Positions 35,120 to 42,917 of a DNA stretch of 64,000 nucleotides are shown here, one piece after another (the first letter of the stretch is position 1; each line of letters opens with the position of its first letter). Source of the stretch: Streptomyces sp. NBC_00370 (GTDB lineage Bacteria; Actinomycetota; Actinomycetes; Streptomycetales; Streptomycetaceae); assembly GCF_036084755.1 (NCBI RefSeq), contig NZ_CP107968.1, positions 7,696,001 through 7,760,000 of the forward strand, read 5' to 3'. The position numbers and the translations under genes are program-made. Below the pieces are notes generated by a model, which was given only the letters and a program-made list of their open reading frames with translations, was not told where the DNA came from and searched no databases.

Positions 35120-35701
35120 CTACCGGGGGAGTTTTGCGAGGAAGGTGTGGATTCGGTCCTCCAGCAGGGCGGCGGCTTGCGGGGTGTACGAGTCCAGTGA
35201 CTCGTCCGTGAAGAGGTGTTCGGTGCCCGGGTAGAGGAAGAGTTCCGCGTCCTTCGCGCCGGCCACCAGGGCTCGGGCGGCGTCGAGGTCGCCGTCGTCC
35301 ACGAAGAACGGGTCCGCGTCCATCGCGTGTACCTGGACGGGGACTTCCTGGGGCCAGGCGTCGCCGAACTCCGAGACGGGGAGCGCCGCGTGCAGGAGTA
35401 GTGCGCCACGGGCGCCGGGGCGGGTCTGGGCCAACTGCTGGGCGGGTACCACGCCCAGGGAGAAGCCCGCGTACACCAGCTCGGCCGGGAGGCCCTCCAC
35501 GGCTCGTACGCCGCGCTGGGCGATCTCGCCGAAGCCGATCTCCTGCGCGTGGGCAACGCCCTCCTGGACCGTGGCGAAGGTGCGCCCCTCGAAGAGGTCG
35601 GGCGTGTGCACGGTGTGCCCGGCGCCGCGCAGCCGGTCGGCGAACGCGCTGATGCCCGGCGTGAGTCCGTGGGAGTGATGGAAGACGACTACCTCGGCCA
35701 T
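35120..35701 (-). CDS. Dienelactone hydrolase family protein
   Basis: A 193-residue alpha/beta hydrolase of the dienelactone hydrolase type. The opening VVVFHHSHGLTPGISAFADR is typical. The nucleophile elbow is VYAGFSLGVVPAQQL with Ser, where classical dienelactone hydrolase has Cys. The acid lies in AMDADPFF and the His in PGTEHLFTD. The Ser form suggests esterase-like activity on an unidentified substrate. It is divergent from an ArsR-type regulator across a 60-base gap with direct repeats, so the regulator probably controls it. Confidence 0.88.
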   Translation of the reverse strand: MAEVVVFHHSHGLTPGISAFADRLRGAGHTVHTPDLFEGRTFATVQEGVAHAQEIGFGEIAQRGVRAVEGLPAELVYAGFSLGVVPAQQLAQTRPGARGALLLHAALPVSEFGDAWPQEVPVQVHAMDADPFFVDDGDLDAARALVAGAKDAELFLYPGTEHLFTDESLDSYTPQAAALLEDRIHTFLAKLPR

Positions 35702-35730
35702 GCGTACACTTCCTTCGAACCGTAACTGTC

Positions 35731-35758
35731 GATTGATCCATGACTATAGATTGATCCA
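35731..35758. promoter_or_regulatory. Direct repeats between hydrolase and ArsR-type genes
   Basis: GATTGATCCA occurs at 35731-35740 and again at 35749-35758, an 18-base period, with TATAG between them. They fill most of the 60-base gap between divergent genes and are candidate operator half-sites for the ArsR-type regulator. Confidence 0.6.
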
Positions 35759-35761
35759 AGA

Positions 35762-36325
35762 ATGCAGATCAATACGCCGGACTACGAGATCGCCGAATCG
35801 GTCGAGATCCTGACGAAGGCGCAACTGCGGGCCTTCGCTGATCCGTTGCGCATGACGCTGCTCGACCTGGTGCTGGAACGCGCCGCGACGGTCGCGGAGC
35901 TCGCCGAGGCGGTGCGACGGCCCAAGAGCACCGTCGCGCACCATGTGAAGGTGCTGGTGGACGCCGGTCTGTTGCGCATAGTGCGGACCCGGAAGGTGCG
36001 GGCGATCGACGAGCGGTTCTACGGGCGCACCGGTCGTACGATCCACAACCGCGTGTTCCGCGCCCCGGGCGACGTCGACACCCCTCGGTGCGTCAACTCG
36101 CTGACCACGGCGGCCGCCGAGTCGGTCGACGCGCACGAGGCCGACCGGCTGTACACGACGCAGCGCTACACCCGCATCCCCGCTGACAGGGCGTCGGAGT
36201 TCTGGCGGCGCGTGGACGCGCTGGCCAACGAGTTCTCGCAACTTCCCGCCGAAGGTGACGTGACGTACAGCTTCGTGGCGGGCCTGTACCCGACGGACCA
36301 CCCGGTCCTGCCGGACCTCGCCTAG
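35762..36325 (+). CDS. ArsR-type winged-helix regulator
   Basis: A 187-residue regulator with an N-terminal winged helix. The pattern is LRAFADPLRMTLLDLVLERA, then TVAELAEAVRRPKSTVAHHV and KVLVDAGLLRIVRTRK, as in HTH_20/ArsR proteins. The C-terminal 100 residues have no metal-binding cysteine pair and are probably a ligand or dimer domain. No Shine-Dalgarno precedes ATG at 35762, and the direct repeats end four bases before it, so the transcript may be nearly leaderless. The divergent hydrolase is the likely target. Confidence 0.87.
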   Translation: MQINTPDYEIAESVEILTKAQLRAFADPLRMTLLDLVLERAATVAELAEAVRRPKSTVAHHVKVLVDAGLLRIVRTRKVRAIDERFYGRTGRTIHNRVFRAPGDVDTPRCVNSLTTAAAESVDAHEADRLYTTQRYTRIPADRASEFWRRVDALANEFSQLPAEGDVTYSFVAGLYPTDHPVLPDLA

Positions 36326-36347
36326 CGCGACGGCGGCGGTCGGCCGG

Positions 36348-36956
36348 TCAGCCGCGCACCGCGGCAAGGCACTCGTCGTACAGCTCCATGATGTCGCCCG
36401 TGCCGTCGTGGTCGACCCATGTCACCGACGCCGCGTCCAGGCAGGCGAACGCCGTCCCGATCACCGCGCGCGCCTTCCCGCCCGCGCCGTCGGTGGCGGC
36501 GTCCATGCGCGCCTCGACGAGCGGCAGCAGCTCCTCCTGGAACCGCAGCCGCTTTTCGAGCCAACCGGCCCGCAGCGAAGCGGTGTTGTGCAGGAGACGG
36601 AACCGCTCCAAGGCCTCTTCGCGGCTGTTGTGCAACGCCAGTACGGCGGCGACTCCCGCGCGCAGGGCCTCCCACACGCCGACGTCGGCCGGCAGCCCGC
36701 TGATCGTGCCGGTCAGCACCTGCCCGAACCGTTCCTGGCCGCCGCCCAGCAGGTCTTCCTTCGTGCCGAAGTAGCGGAAGAGGGTGCGCTGGGAGACGCC
36801 GGCCTCGCGGGCGATCTGGGCGATGGTCGTCTCGTCGTAGCCCTGCTCGGTGAACAGGCGCAGGGCCGTGTCGAGGATCTCCCGGGAGGCGAGCAGCCGT
36901 GTCCGGTCCCACAGCGTGGCCGGTCTGCCCTTCGCCGATTCGGCTTCCCGCGTCAT
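36348..36956 (-). CDS. TetR/AcrR family transcriptional regulator
   Basis: A 202-residue repressor. The DNA-binding part reads TTIAQIAREAGVSQRTLFRY followed by FGTKEDLL. The C-terminal domain is helical and family-typical. It is divergent from a short-chain dehydrogenase-like gene, and the gap contains several palindromes built on TGGCA/TGCCA near its start codon, so autoregulation and control of that neighbour are likely. The ligand is unknown. Confidence 0.92.
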   Translation of the reverse strand: MTREAESAKGRPATLWDRTRLLASREILDTALRLFTEQGYDETTIAQIAREAGVSQRTLFRYFGTKEDLLGGGQERFGQVLTGTISGLPADVGVWEALRAGVAAVLALHNSREEALERFRLLHNTASLRAGWLEKRLRFQEELLPLVEARMDAATDGAGGKARAVIGTAFACLDAASVTWVDHDGTGDIMELYDECLAAVRG

Positions 36957-36977
36957 GCGCCCAGATTAGCGCAGCGC

Positions 36978-37018
36978 TGCCAGGGTGGCACTCGCATGCA
37001 AGTTGGCAGTCGCTGCCA
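36978..37018. promoter_or_regulatory. Paired palindromes in the TetR/SDR gap
   Basis: TGCCA (36978-36982) and TGGCA (36986-36990) form one palindrome with a 3-base spacer. TGGCAG (37004-37009) and CTGCCA (37013-37018) form a second, in the opposite arrangement and also with a 3-base spacer. Both lie within 65 bases upstream of the TetR gene and are likely its operators. Confidence 0.6.
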
Positions 37019-37099
37019 CGTGGTCGTACGCTGCTATAAGGCGGCCGTCACGACGGCCCGCCGCCTCCCCTCTCCCTCAAGAACGCGAAGGAACGCATC

Positions 37100-37825
37100 A
37101 TGTCCGCACCCGCAGCTCCCCCCGCAGCTCTCGTCACCGGCGGAACCAGCGGCATCGGCAAGGCGACCGCAGAACTGCTCCACTCCCGCGGCTACCGCGT
37201 CATGGTCACCGGCGTCAGCAGCCTCGCCGACACCGGACTTCCCGAAGACATCACGGTCGTCAAGGCGGACGCGCGGTCCCTGCCGGACCTCGACCGCGCG
37301 ATGGAGCAGGTACGCAGTCAGTTCGGCTCCCTCGACCTGCTCCACCTCAACGCGGGCATCTCCCGCCCCGGCCCGATCGAGTCGACCGACGAAGCCGCCT
37401 TCGACGCGCTGTTCGACATCAACGTCAAGGGCACCTTCTTCACCCTGCAGAAGGCGCTCCCGCTCCTCAACGAGGGAGCTTCGATCGTGTTCACCGTGGG
37501 CGCCGGCGAAGGGGTCGGGGCCGCCATGACGGCGGCCAAGGGCGCTCTGCTGCCGCTCATGCGGTCCCTCGCGCTCGAACTCGCGCCCCGCCGGATCCGC
37601 GTCAACGCCGTCAGCCCGGGGCTGATCAACACCCCCGCCTACAGCAAGATGGGTGTCTCGCAGGAAATGATCGAGACCTGGGGGCGGGACGTCCCGCTCG
37701 GCCGCGCCGGCGCTCCCGCCGACGTCGCCGAGGCTGTGGCCTTCCTCGCCTCGGACGCCGCCGGGTACATCACCGGCGACGACCTCGTGATTTCCGGGGG
37801 CATCGGCGTACACGCCCGCGCGTGA
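37100..37825 (+). CDS. Short-chain dehydrogenase/reductase homologue lacking the catalytic Tyr
   Basis: A 241-residue Rossmann-fold protein of the classical SDR family. The nucleotide motif is ALVTGGTSGIGKATAELL, the NAG motif is HLNAGIS, Asn109 is in DINVKG, and the C-terminus has RIRVNAVSPGLINTPAY and GYITGDDLVISGG. However, the YxxxK motif reads MTAAK (Met143, Lys147), and the catalytic Ser region reads FTVGAG without a suitably placed Ser. It probably binds cofactor but may not catalyse a normal SDR reaction. It is divergent from a TetR regulator. Confidence 0.88.
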   Translation: MSAPAAPPAALVTGGTSGIGKATAELLHSRGYRVMVTGVSSLADTGLPEDITVVKADARSLPDLDRAMEQVRSQFGSLDLLHLNAGISRPGPIESTDEAAFDALFDINVKGTFFTLQKALPLLNEGASIVFTVGAGEGVGAAMTAAKGALLPLMRSLALELAPRRIRVNAVSPGLINTPAYSKMGVSQEMIETWGRDVPLGRAGAPADVAEAVAFLASDAAGYITGDDLVISGGIGVHARA

Positions 37826-37870
37826 CGCGCCGGGCGGCCCGGCGGGGCCGGACCGGGACCGGGACCGGGC

Positions 37871-38938
37871 TCAGGCCTTGACGACGGCCGTGAAGATGAC
37901 GATGTCGTCGATCTGCCGGCCGGCGAAGGTCTCCAGCAGGGTGTCGCACAGCGTCTGTGAGTCCTGCGGGCCCTGGACGACCGCGTCACTCAGCTCCTGG
38001 AGCGAGCGGTCGATGTGGGCGCCGGGGATCTCGATGAGTCCGTCGGTGACCATCAGCAGCCGGGCGCCGGGGGAGACGTGGTGGGTCGTGGGCGTCGGGT
38101 GGGACAGCCCGAGCCCCAGCAGCGGGCCATGGTCGTGGAGATAGCGGGCCGCGCCGTCGGAGGGCATGAGCAGCGGCGGCAGATGTCCCGCGTTGGCAAT
38201 GTGGATCCGGCCCGTACCGGGCTCGACGAGGACGATACAGAGAGTCGCCGTCCAGCCGGGGCGGTGCTGCACCAAGAGCCCGTCCAGGAGCGACAGCAGG
38301 ACATTCGGCGGATGGCCCTCGCTGGCGTACGCGCGCAGCGCGTGACGTAGCTCGCCCATCACGATCGCGGCCTGGAGGCTGTGTCCTGCCACGTCCCCGA
38401 CGGCCAGCAGCAGTCCGTCCGGGGTCTCGACGGCCTCGTAGAAGTCGCCGCCGATCTCGGACTGGGAGGCCGCCGGAAGATAGCGCACGGCCAGCTCCAC
38501 GCCGGGCAGGTCGGGCAGCGAGTCGGGGAGGAAGGTGCGCTGGAGCGTTACGGCGAACTGGTGCTCCTCGCTGTACAGCGCGACGACACCGCGGTTGGTC
38601 TCCTCCAACTCGGCGGCCAGATCCTCGCTGAGGGCCGTCACCTGCCCGTGGGCCTGTTCCAGCTCGGCCACGCGCCGTTTCAGCTCGGCCACGCTCGACC
38701 GCGAGCGGGTCAGGGCCGCGAGGAGATCACTCGTCTGCGGGGAGGGAGGCGTGTCGGACGTACTACTGGGGATGCCGGTCGTCGTGCCGCACCTCGCACC
38801 GGGGCTGTCGGTGCTGCCGTCGAGACTCCCCGTCCCGTCGACACTCCCCGTCCGGCCGCGACGGTGGTTCGTCCCGCCACTACCGTCCGTCACGCCGAGG
38901 TTCTCTGTCTCCTCATGGTTGTCCATGGCCTCCAACAT
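37871..38938 (-). CDS. SpoIIE-type PP2C protein phosphatase
   Basis: A 355-residue protein. Residues 1-80 are Ser/Thr/Gly-rich and probably disordered. A coiled coil follows at about 85-125 (VAELKRRVAELEQAHGQVTA). The catalytic PPM domain covers about 135-355, with metal-binding residues in IGGDFYEAVETPDG, VGDVAGHSLQAA and VTDGLIE. Such RsbU/SpoIIE-type enzymes dephosphorylate STAS antagonists; the STAS gene at 34.6-34.9 kb is a possible partner. The start is set at ATG 38938, with GGTGAGG upstream; the frame continues far beyond without homology. Confidence 0.9.
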   Translation of the reverse strand: MLEAMDNHEETENLGVTDGSGGTNHRRGRTGSVDGTGSLDGSTDSPGARCGTTTGIPSSTSDTPPSPQTSDLLAALTRSRSSVAELKRRVAELEQAHGQVTALSEDLAAELEETNRGVVALYSEEHQFAVTLQRTFLPDSLPDLPGVELAVRYLPAASQSEIGGDFYEAVETPDGLLLAVGDVAGHSLQAAIVMGELRHALRAYASEGHPPNVLLSLLDGLLVQHRPGWTATLCIVLVEPGTGRIHIANAGHLPPLLMPSDGAARYLHDHGPLLGLGLSHPTPTTHHVSPGARLLMVTDGLIEIPGAHIDRSLQELSDAVVQGPQDSQTLCDTLLETFAGRQIDDIVIFTAVVKA

Positions 38939-39133
38939 CTGGCACACCTCACCTTCCGCCCGTGCCGTCCGGTGCTGCACCTCCCGCCACGGGGCATCGT
39001 TCCTTGTGACCGTGTGCAACCACGCCTTCCCCGGAACCGCACGAACATCCGTGGCGTCACGGCGGCGGCCCGCCCGGCGGGGGAGTCCCCACGGGGGAGG
39101 TCGGCGATAAGCTTCACGGCGTAAGCTGACACC

Positions 39134-39796
39134 ATGGAAAACAGCGGAACAGCAGCCCAGGCCGCACCGAAGCGGGCCGCCCGTACGCGCAACCGCCGCG
39201 GCGAGGGCGGGCGGCTGCGGGACGACATCATCGCCGCCGCTGTGGAACTCCTCGACGAAGCAGGGGACGAACGCGCCATCACGCTGCGATCGGTCGCCCG
39301 CAAGGTCGGCATCGCCGCCCCCTCGATCTATCCGCACTTTCCGGACCAGCCGGCCATCATGCTCGCCGTCGTACAGCGCGAGTTCGCCGAGCTGCGTGAC
39401 GGTCTGCGCGCTGCGGTGGCGAAGGCCGGCAGCGACCCCCGGCAGCGGTTGCACGCCGTGTGCACCACCTATCTGGACTTCGCCCAGCTCCGCCCGGAGC
39501 GCTACCGCACGATGTTCGGCGGCCTCTGGATGCCGGATCTGGACGACAGCTCCCTGACCGAGGCGGATCTGGCCGCCCTCGGCGACGAAACGATGCAGAT
39601 CCTCATCGACGCGCTCGCCGAGTGCGCCGCCGCGGGGGAGTCCGCCAGCACCGATCCGTCGAGCGACGCGGTCGCGCTGTGGCTGGGTCTGCACGGTCTC
39701 GCGCACCAGCGCGCGGTGGCCCCCGCGTTCCCCTGGCCGCCGGACATCGCCGAGCGGATCATCGCCGCGCTGGCTCACCTGACCGGGCCGACCTGA
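39134..39796 (+). CDS. TetR/AcrR family regulator with WHG-type C-terminal domain
   Basis: A 220-residue repressor. After a basic N-terminus (KRAARTRNRRGEGGRLRDD) comes the helix-turn-helix AITLRSVARKVGIAAPSIYP followed by HFPDQPAIM. The C-terminal domain contains YRTMFGGLWMPD, typical of the WHG-domain subgroup. There is no Shine-Dalgarno. TAAGCT lies six bases before the ATG and could be a -10 element of a leaderless transcript. Its targets are not obvious; the genes downstream are CsbD and a small membrane protein. Confidence 0.9.
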   Translation: MENSGTAAQAAPKRAARTRNRRGEGGRLRDDIIAAAVELLDEAGDERAITLRSVARKVGIAAPSIYPHFPDQPAIMLAVVQREFAELRDGLRAAVAKAGSDPRQRLHAVCTTYLDFAQLRPERYRTMFGGLWMPDLDDSSLTEADLAALGDETMQILIDALAECAAAGESASTDPSSDAVALWLGLHGLAHQRAVAPAFPWPPDIAERIIAALAHLTGPT

Positions 39797-39901
39797 CCGG
39801 GCCCGCCTGACCGGGACGGCCGGCCGAGCCGTACATCCCGGGAATTACCGTTCCGGAGCGCCCTGACTTCCGTCTGCGATTTCCGCTTCCGAATTTTCCT
39901 G

Positions 39902-39925
39902 GTTTAGGTGCGGAATTCGGGGTGA
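39902..39925 (+). promoter_or_regulatory. SigB-like stress promoter before csbD, putative
   Basis: GTTT (39902-39905), a 14-base spacer and GGGTGA (39920-39925) approach the Streptomyces SigB consensus GNNTN14-16GGGTAC, with two mismatches in the last hexamer. It lies about 40 bases before the csbD start. CsbD genes are often under general-stress sigma factors. The call rests on spacing and partial match. Confidence 0.35.
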
Positions 39926-39965
39926 GGCGTGGTGGTGCAACATCTTCGAGTGGGACAGGGTGTGA

Positions 39966-40148
39966 GTGGTTGTGGCTGCGGACGAAAAGGCTCAGGGCAA
40001 GGGCGAGCAGGCCAAGGGCAAGGTCAAGAAGGTCGTCGGAGGCGCTGTGGGCAACGAGTCCATGCGTGCCGAGGGCCGTGCCGAAGAGTCGAAGGGCGAC
40101 CTGCGCTCGGCCAAGGAAAAGGCCAAGGACGCGATCAAGCCCAAGTAA
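39966..40148 (+). CDS. csbD: CsbD family stress-response protein
   Basis: A 60-residue hydrophilic protein made almost entirely of Lys, Glu, Gly and Ala. The CsbD pattern is KGEQAKGKVKKVVGGAVGNE and ends SKGDLRSAKEKAKDAIKPK. Members are general-stress proteins of unknown biochemical role that are predicted to be partly disordered. The start is GTG at 39966, giving VVAADEK; a second GTG two codons later is possible. A SigB-like promoter and a following hairpin suggest a monocistronic stress transcript. Confidence 0.9.
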   Translation: MVVAADEKAQGKGEQAKGKVKKVVGGAVGNESMRAEGRAEESKGDLRSAKEKAKDAIKPK

Positions 40149-40162
40149 CATCACACACCGGT

Positions 40163-40195
40163 CCCGGGTAGCCGCTCCTTTCGTCGGCTCCCGGG
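40163..40195 (+). terminator. csbD terminator hairpin
   Basis: CCCGGG with one bulged T and AGCCG (40163-40174) pairs with CGGCTCCCGGG (40185-40195) around a 10-base pyrimidine-rich loop, 15 bases after the csbD stop. Confidence 0.75.
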
Positions 40196-40370
40196 ATCAG
40201 TGCTGTTCCGGCCCTGGTGGCAGCCGTGGGAGCCGTCGAAAATCAGATGGGGACGGCGTGCATGGGTGCCCGAGAGCGGGGCACACGGAGACAACGCGGG
40301 AAGAGGGTGCTGCGGATCCGTCGGAATGAGGATCTGTACGCACCGAAGAGACGTGAAGATCGGAATTGAA

Positions 40371-40526
40371 ATGATTGTCCTTGGCGTCATTCTGCTCATA
40401 ATCGGCCTGCTGGTCGGTGTCTCGCTGCTGACGACCGTCGGCGGCATCCTTGTAGTGGTCGGCGCGGTCCTGTGGATCCTTGGCTCGACGGGACGCAAGG
40501 TCGGTGGGCGTAAACACTACTTCTAA
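40371..40526 (+). CDS. Small membrane protein, DUF6131-like
   Basis: A 51-residue protein with two hydrophobic helices, MIVLGVILLIIGLLVGVSLL and TVGGILVVVGAVLWIL, and a short basic tail GSTGRKVGGRKHYF. The glycine-spaced helices and GSTGR tail match the DUF6131 type common in actinobacteria. Function is unknown. ATG at 40371 fits the family length; GTG at 40353 is an in-frame alternative. Its place after csbD hints at a stress setting but nothing more. Confidence 0.78.
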   Translation: MIVLGVILLIIGLLVGVSLLTTVGGILVVVGAVLWILGSTGRKVGGRKHYF

Positions 40527-40604
40527 GAACCGCACCCTGCGCGGTTGTTGAGCGATGGGAAAAGGGTCCTGTCCTGCCGAGTGACGGCACCCTTCAGTAA
40601 ACCC

Positions 40605-40637
40605 GGGGTCCGGCGGAATCACCTTCCGCCGGGCCCC
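40605..40637. terminator. Hairpin spanning the FUSC gene stop
   Basis: GGGGTCCGGCGGAA (40605-40618) pairs with TTCCGCCGGGCCCC (40624-40637) with one wobble and a 5-base loop. It contains the stop codon of the minus-strand FUSC gene and separates it from the small membrane protein gene, so it could terminate both. Confidence 0.65.
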
Positions 40638-41845
40638 GTCGGCGTACCCCGCTCAGCGGTCTGCCGCAGTTCGTGCAGCAGCCGGCCGATGTCGGTGACG
40701 AGCGAGCCGCGCAAGGCGGTCTGTGCGGGCGAGTCGAAGCGCCCGTGGTGGCTGCTGCTCTCCAGGGCCTGGCGCCGGTCGTCGGCCTCGCGCAGGGCGG
40801 CGTCGAGGTCGGCGGGATCGTGCTGCCGCCGCATGAATTCGTCCAGGATGTCCGCCGAGCGGCGCAGCAAGTCGCCGTAGTCGTCGAGGAATTCGCGCGG
40901 CAGCAGGTCGTAGTCCCCGGTGCGGGCGGCGTAGGACAGGCTCCGGACGATGGACTGGATGTGCCACAGAGCCCTGTCGACGACGGTGATGGCGGACGGG
41001 GCGCGGACCAGCAGCCGACGGGCGTCGGGCAGTGAACGGCGCGGATTCAGCCGGGAGTTCTCGGTCTCCTCGTCGATGACGCGCAGGGCCGCTGCGGCGT
41101 CGGCGGAGATCAGCGTGCACTGGTCGTTCCAGTCCTGAAGGTCCTTCTCGTCGAGGGCTTCCGCCGAGGCGGTCGCCGTGGCGATGGTGACGAGGACGTG
41201 CTGGGCCCGCGCGGAGAGCGTCTCGACGACCTGCTCGGACCGGCCGGTGCGCCGGGCGGGGGCGAGGGCCAGGTGCATGACGATGGCGCAGGCCGCGCCG
41301 AGCGTCACGGACGCCACCAGATGACCGATGTACGCGATGCTGCCGTGCCCCGCCGAGAAGGCGAAGATGCCGATCACCGACACCTGCGTCCCCTGGTACC
41401 CCAGCCGCTGGGTCTTGCCGATCGCGAGGGCGCAGAGGATGAGTACGGCGAGACTCCACGCGTGAACCCCGACCGTCTCCCCGAGGCCGGCGGCGAGCGC
41501 GGTGCCGAGGACCATCGCGGTCAGGTACTGGACGCAGTCGCGGAACGACTTGTAGAGCGTGACCTGCAATATCAGCAGGGCGGTGAACGGCGCGAACGTG
41601 GTCACCGTCGGCGGCAGCAGCCACTTGGCCAGCATCCACGCGGCCACCGCCGCCACGACGCCCTTCGCCTGAAGCAACAGGTCGTCCCGCTCGGGACCGG
41701 ACGAGGCGATCCCCCGGACGCAATGACGAACCACCCGCGCACCAGTACGCCGAGGCGCCCCCGCATACCACCGAAGCGCCCCCGCTACGCCGCGCCCGCG
41801 TGGTGAACTCCCTTGGCCGGTCGGGCCGGCGGATCTCTTTGCCAT
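40619..41845 (-). CDS. FUSC family membrane protein (aromatic acid exporter-like)
   Basis: A 408-residue protein. The N-terminal half has about six helices (VVAAVAAWMLAKWLLPP, FTALLILQVTLYKS, YLTAMVLGTALAAGLG, SLAVLILCALAIGKT and others) matching the FUSC/ArAE type. The C-terminal half is a long cytoplasmic helical domain. Relatives export aromatic acids or act in envelope stress. ATG at 41845 has GAGGG seven bases upstream and is preferred to a TTG 18 bases earlier. It is downstream of ppk2 on the same strand, separated by 49 bases, so co-transcription is likely. Confidence 0.87.
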   Translation of the reverse strand: MAKRSAGPTGQGSSPRGRGVAGALRWYAGAPRRTGARVVRHCVRGIASSGPERDDLLLQAKGVVAAVAAWMLAKWLLPPTVTTFAPFTALLILQVTLYKSFRDCVQYLTAMVLGTALAAGLGETVGVHAWSLAVLILCALAIGKTQRLGYQGTQVSVIGIFAFSAGHGSIAYIGHLVASVTLGAACAIVMHLALAPARRTGRSEQVVETLSARAQHVLVTIATATASAEALDEKDLQDWNDQCTLISADAAAALRVIDEETENSRLNPRRSLPDARRLLVRAPSAITVVDRALWHIQSIVRSLSYAARTGDYDLLPREFLDDYGDLLRRSADILDEFMRRQHDPADLDAALREADDRRQALESSSHHGRFDSPAQTALRGSLVTDIGRLLHELRQTAERGTPTGPGGR

Positions 41846-41894
41846 CAATGTCCCTCTTCGCAACGGGAAGTTCCAACGGTCACCGGGCCAGGCG

Positions 41895-42857
41895 TCAGGT
41901 GAGGTCGGTGGGGTGGTCGCCCGGGCCTTCCGTGCGTTCCGTCAGGACCGTGGGGGAGAGGCTGGTGTCCTCCTCGCCCGGTTCCAGGAGGGTGTTGGCC
42001 GGGCCGATGATCCGGGGGTCGGGTTCGCCGACCGCCTCGGCGTCCTTGTTGGCGTAGTCGATGCGGAACAGCAGACTGCGCATCGCTTCGAGCCGCGCCC
42101 GGCGTTTGTCGTTGCTCTTGACGACCGTCCACGGGGCGCGGTCGGTGTCGGTGGCGCGGAACATGTCGACCTTCGCCGTCGTGTACGCGTCCCAGAGGTC
42201 CAGGGACGCCACGTCGGTGGGGGAGAGCTTCCACTGGCGTACCGGGTCGACCTGACGGATGGCGAAGCGGGTGCGCTGCTCGCTGCGGGAGACGGAGAAC
42301 CAGAACTTCACCAGCACGATGCCCTCGTCGACGAGCATCCGTTCGAAGCCGGGGCATTGCGTGAGGAACAGCTCGTACTGCTCCTGGCTGCAGTACCCCA
42401 TGACGCGCTCCACGCCCGCCCGGTTGTACCAGGACCGGTCGAAGAAGACGATTTCTCCGCGCGCGGGCAGATGGGCCACGTAACGTTGGAAGTACCACTG
42501 GCCGGATTCGCGGTCGGTCGGCTTGTCGAGAGCCACCACCCGGGCCCCGCGCGGGTTCAGCCGCTCCGTGAAGCGCTGGATCGTGCCGCCTTTGCCCGCC
42601 GCGTCCCGTCCCTCGCACACCACCATGACGCGCGCGCCGCTGTCCCTGGCCCAGCGCTGGAGTTTGAGCATCTCGATCTGCAGGATGCGCTTGCTTCGCT
42701 CGTAGTCCTTGCGGGAGACCTTCTCGTCGTAGGGGTGGTTCTCCCGCCAGGTGCCGATCGTCCGGCCGTGCTCGTCCAGGAGGACCGGCTGCTCGGGTCT
42801 GCTGTCATCCACTTTGAGGCCGTCGAGCAGGGCCTTTTCCGCCTCTTTACGGTCCAT
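41895..42857 (-). CDS. ppk2: Polyphosphate kinase 2
   Basis: A 320-residue PPK2-family kinase that transfers phosphate between polyphosphate and nucleotides. The P-loop is VVCEGRDAAGKGGTIQRF, the second acidic site is IVFFDRSWYNRAGVERVMGY, and the lid contains KFWFSVSRSEQRTRF. The C-terminal 40 residues are a disordered acidic tail. The class (NDP-forming or NTP-forming) cannot be decided by eye. It is cytoplasmic and sits upstream of the FUSC gene. Confidence 0.94.
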   Translation of the reverse strand: MDRKEAEKALLDGLKVDDSRPEQPVLLDEHGRTIGTWRENHPYDEKVSRKDYERSKRILQIEMLKLQRWARDSGARVMVVCEGRDAAGKGGTIQRFTERLNPRGARVVALDKPTDRESGQWYFQRYVAHLPARGEIVFFDRSWYNRAGVERVMGYCSQEQYELFLTQCPGFERMLVDEGIVLVKFWFSVSRSEQRTRFAIRQVDPVRQWKLSPTDVASLDLWDAYTTAKVDMFRATDTDRAPWTVVKSNDKRRARLEAMRSLLFRIDYANKDAEAVGEPDPRIIGPANTLLEPGEEDTSLSPTVLTERTEGPGDHPTDLT

Positions 42858-42917
42858 GTGGTGCCGGTGCCCGGTGGAGCGGGGCGGAAACCGGCCGCCC
42901 CACCCCGTGTCGACGTG

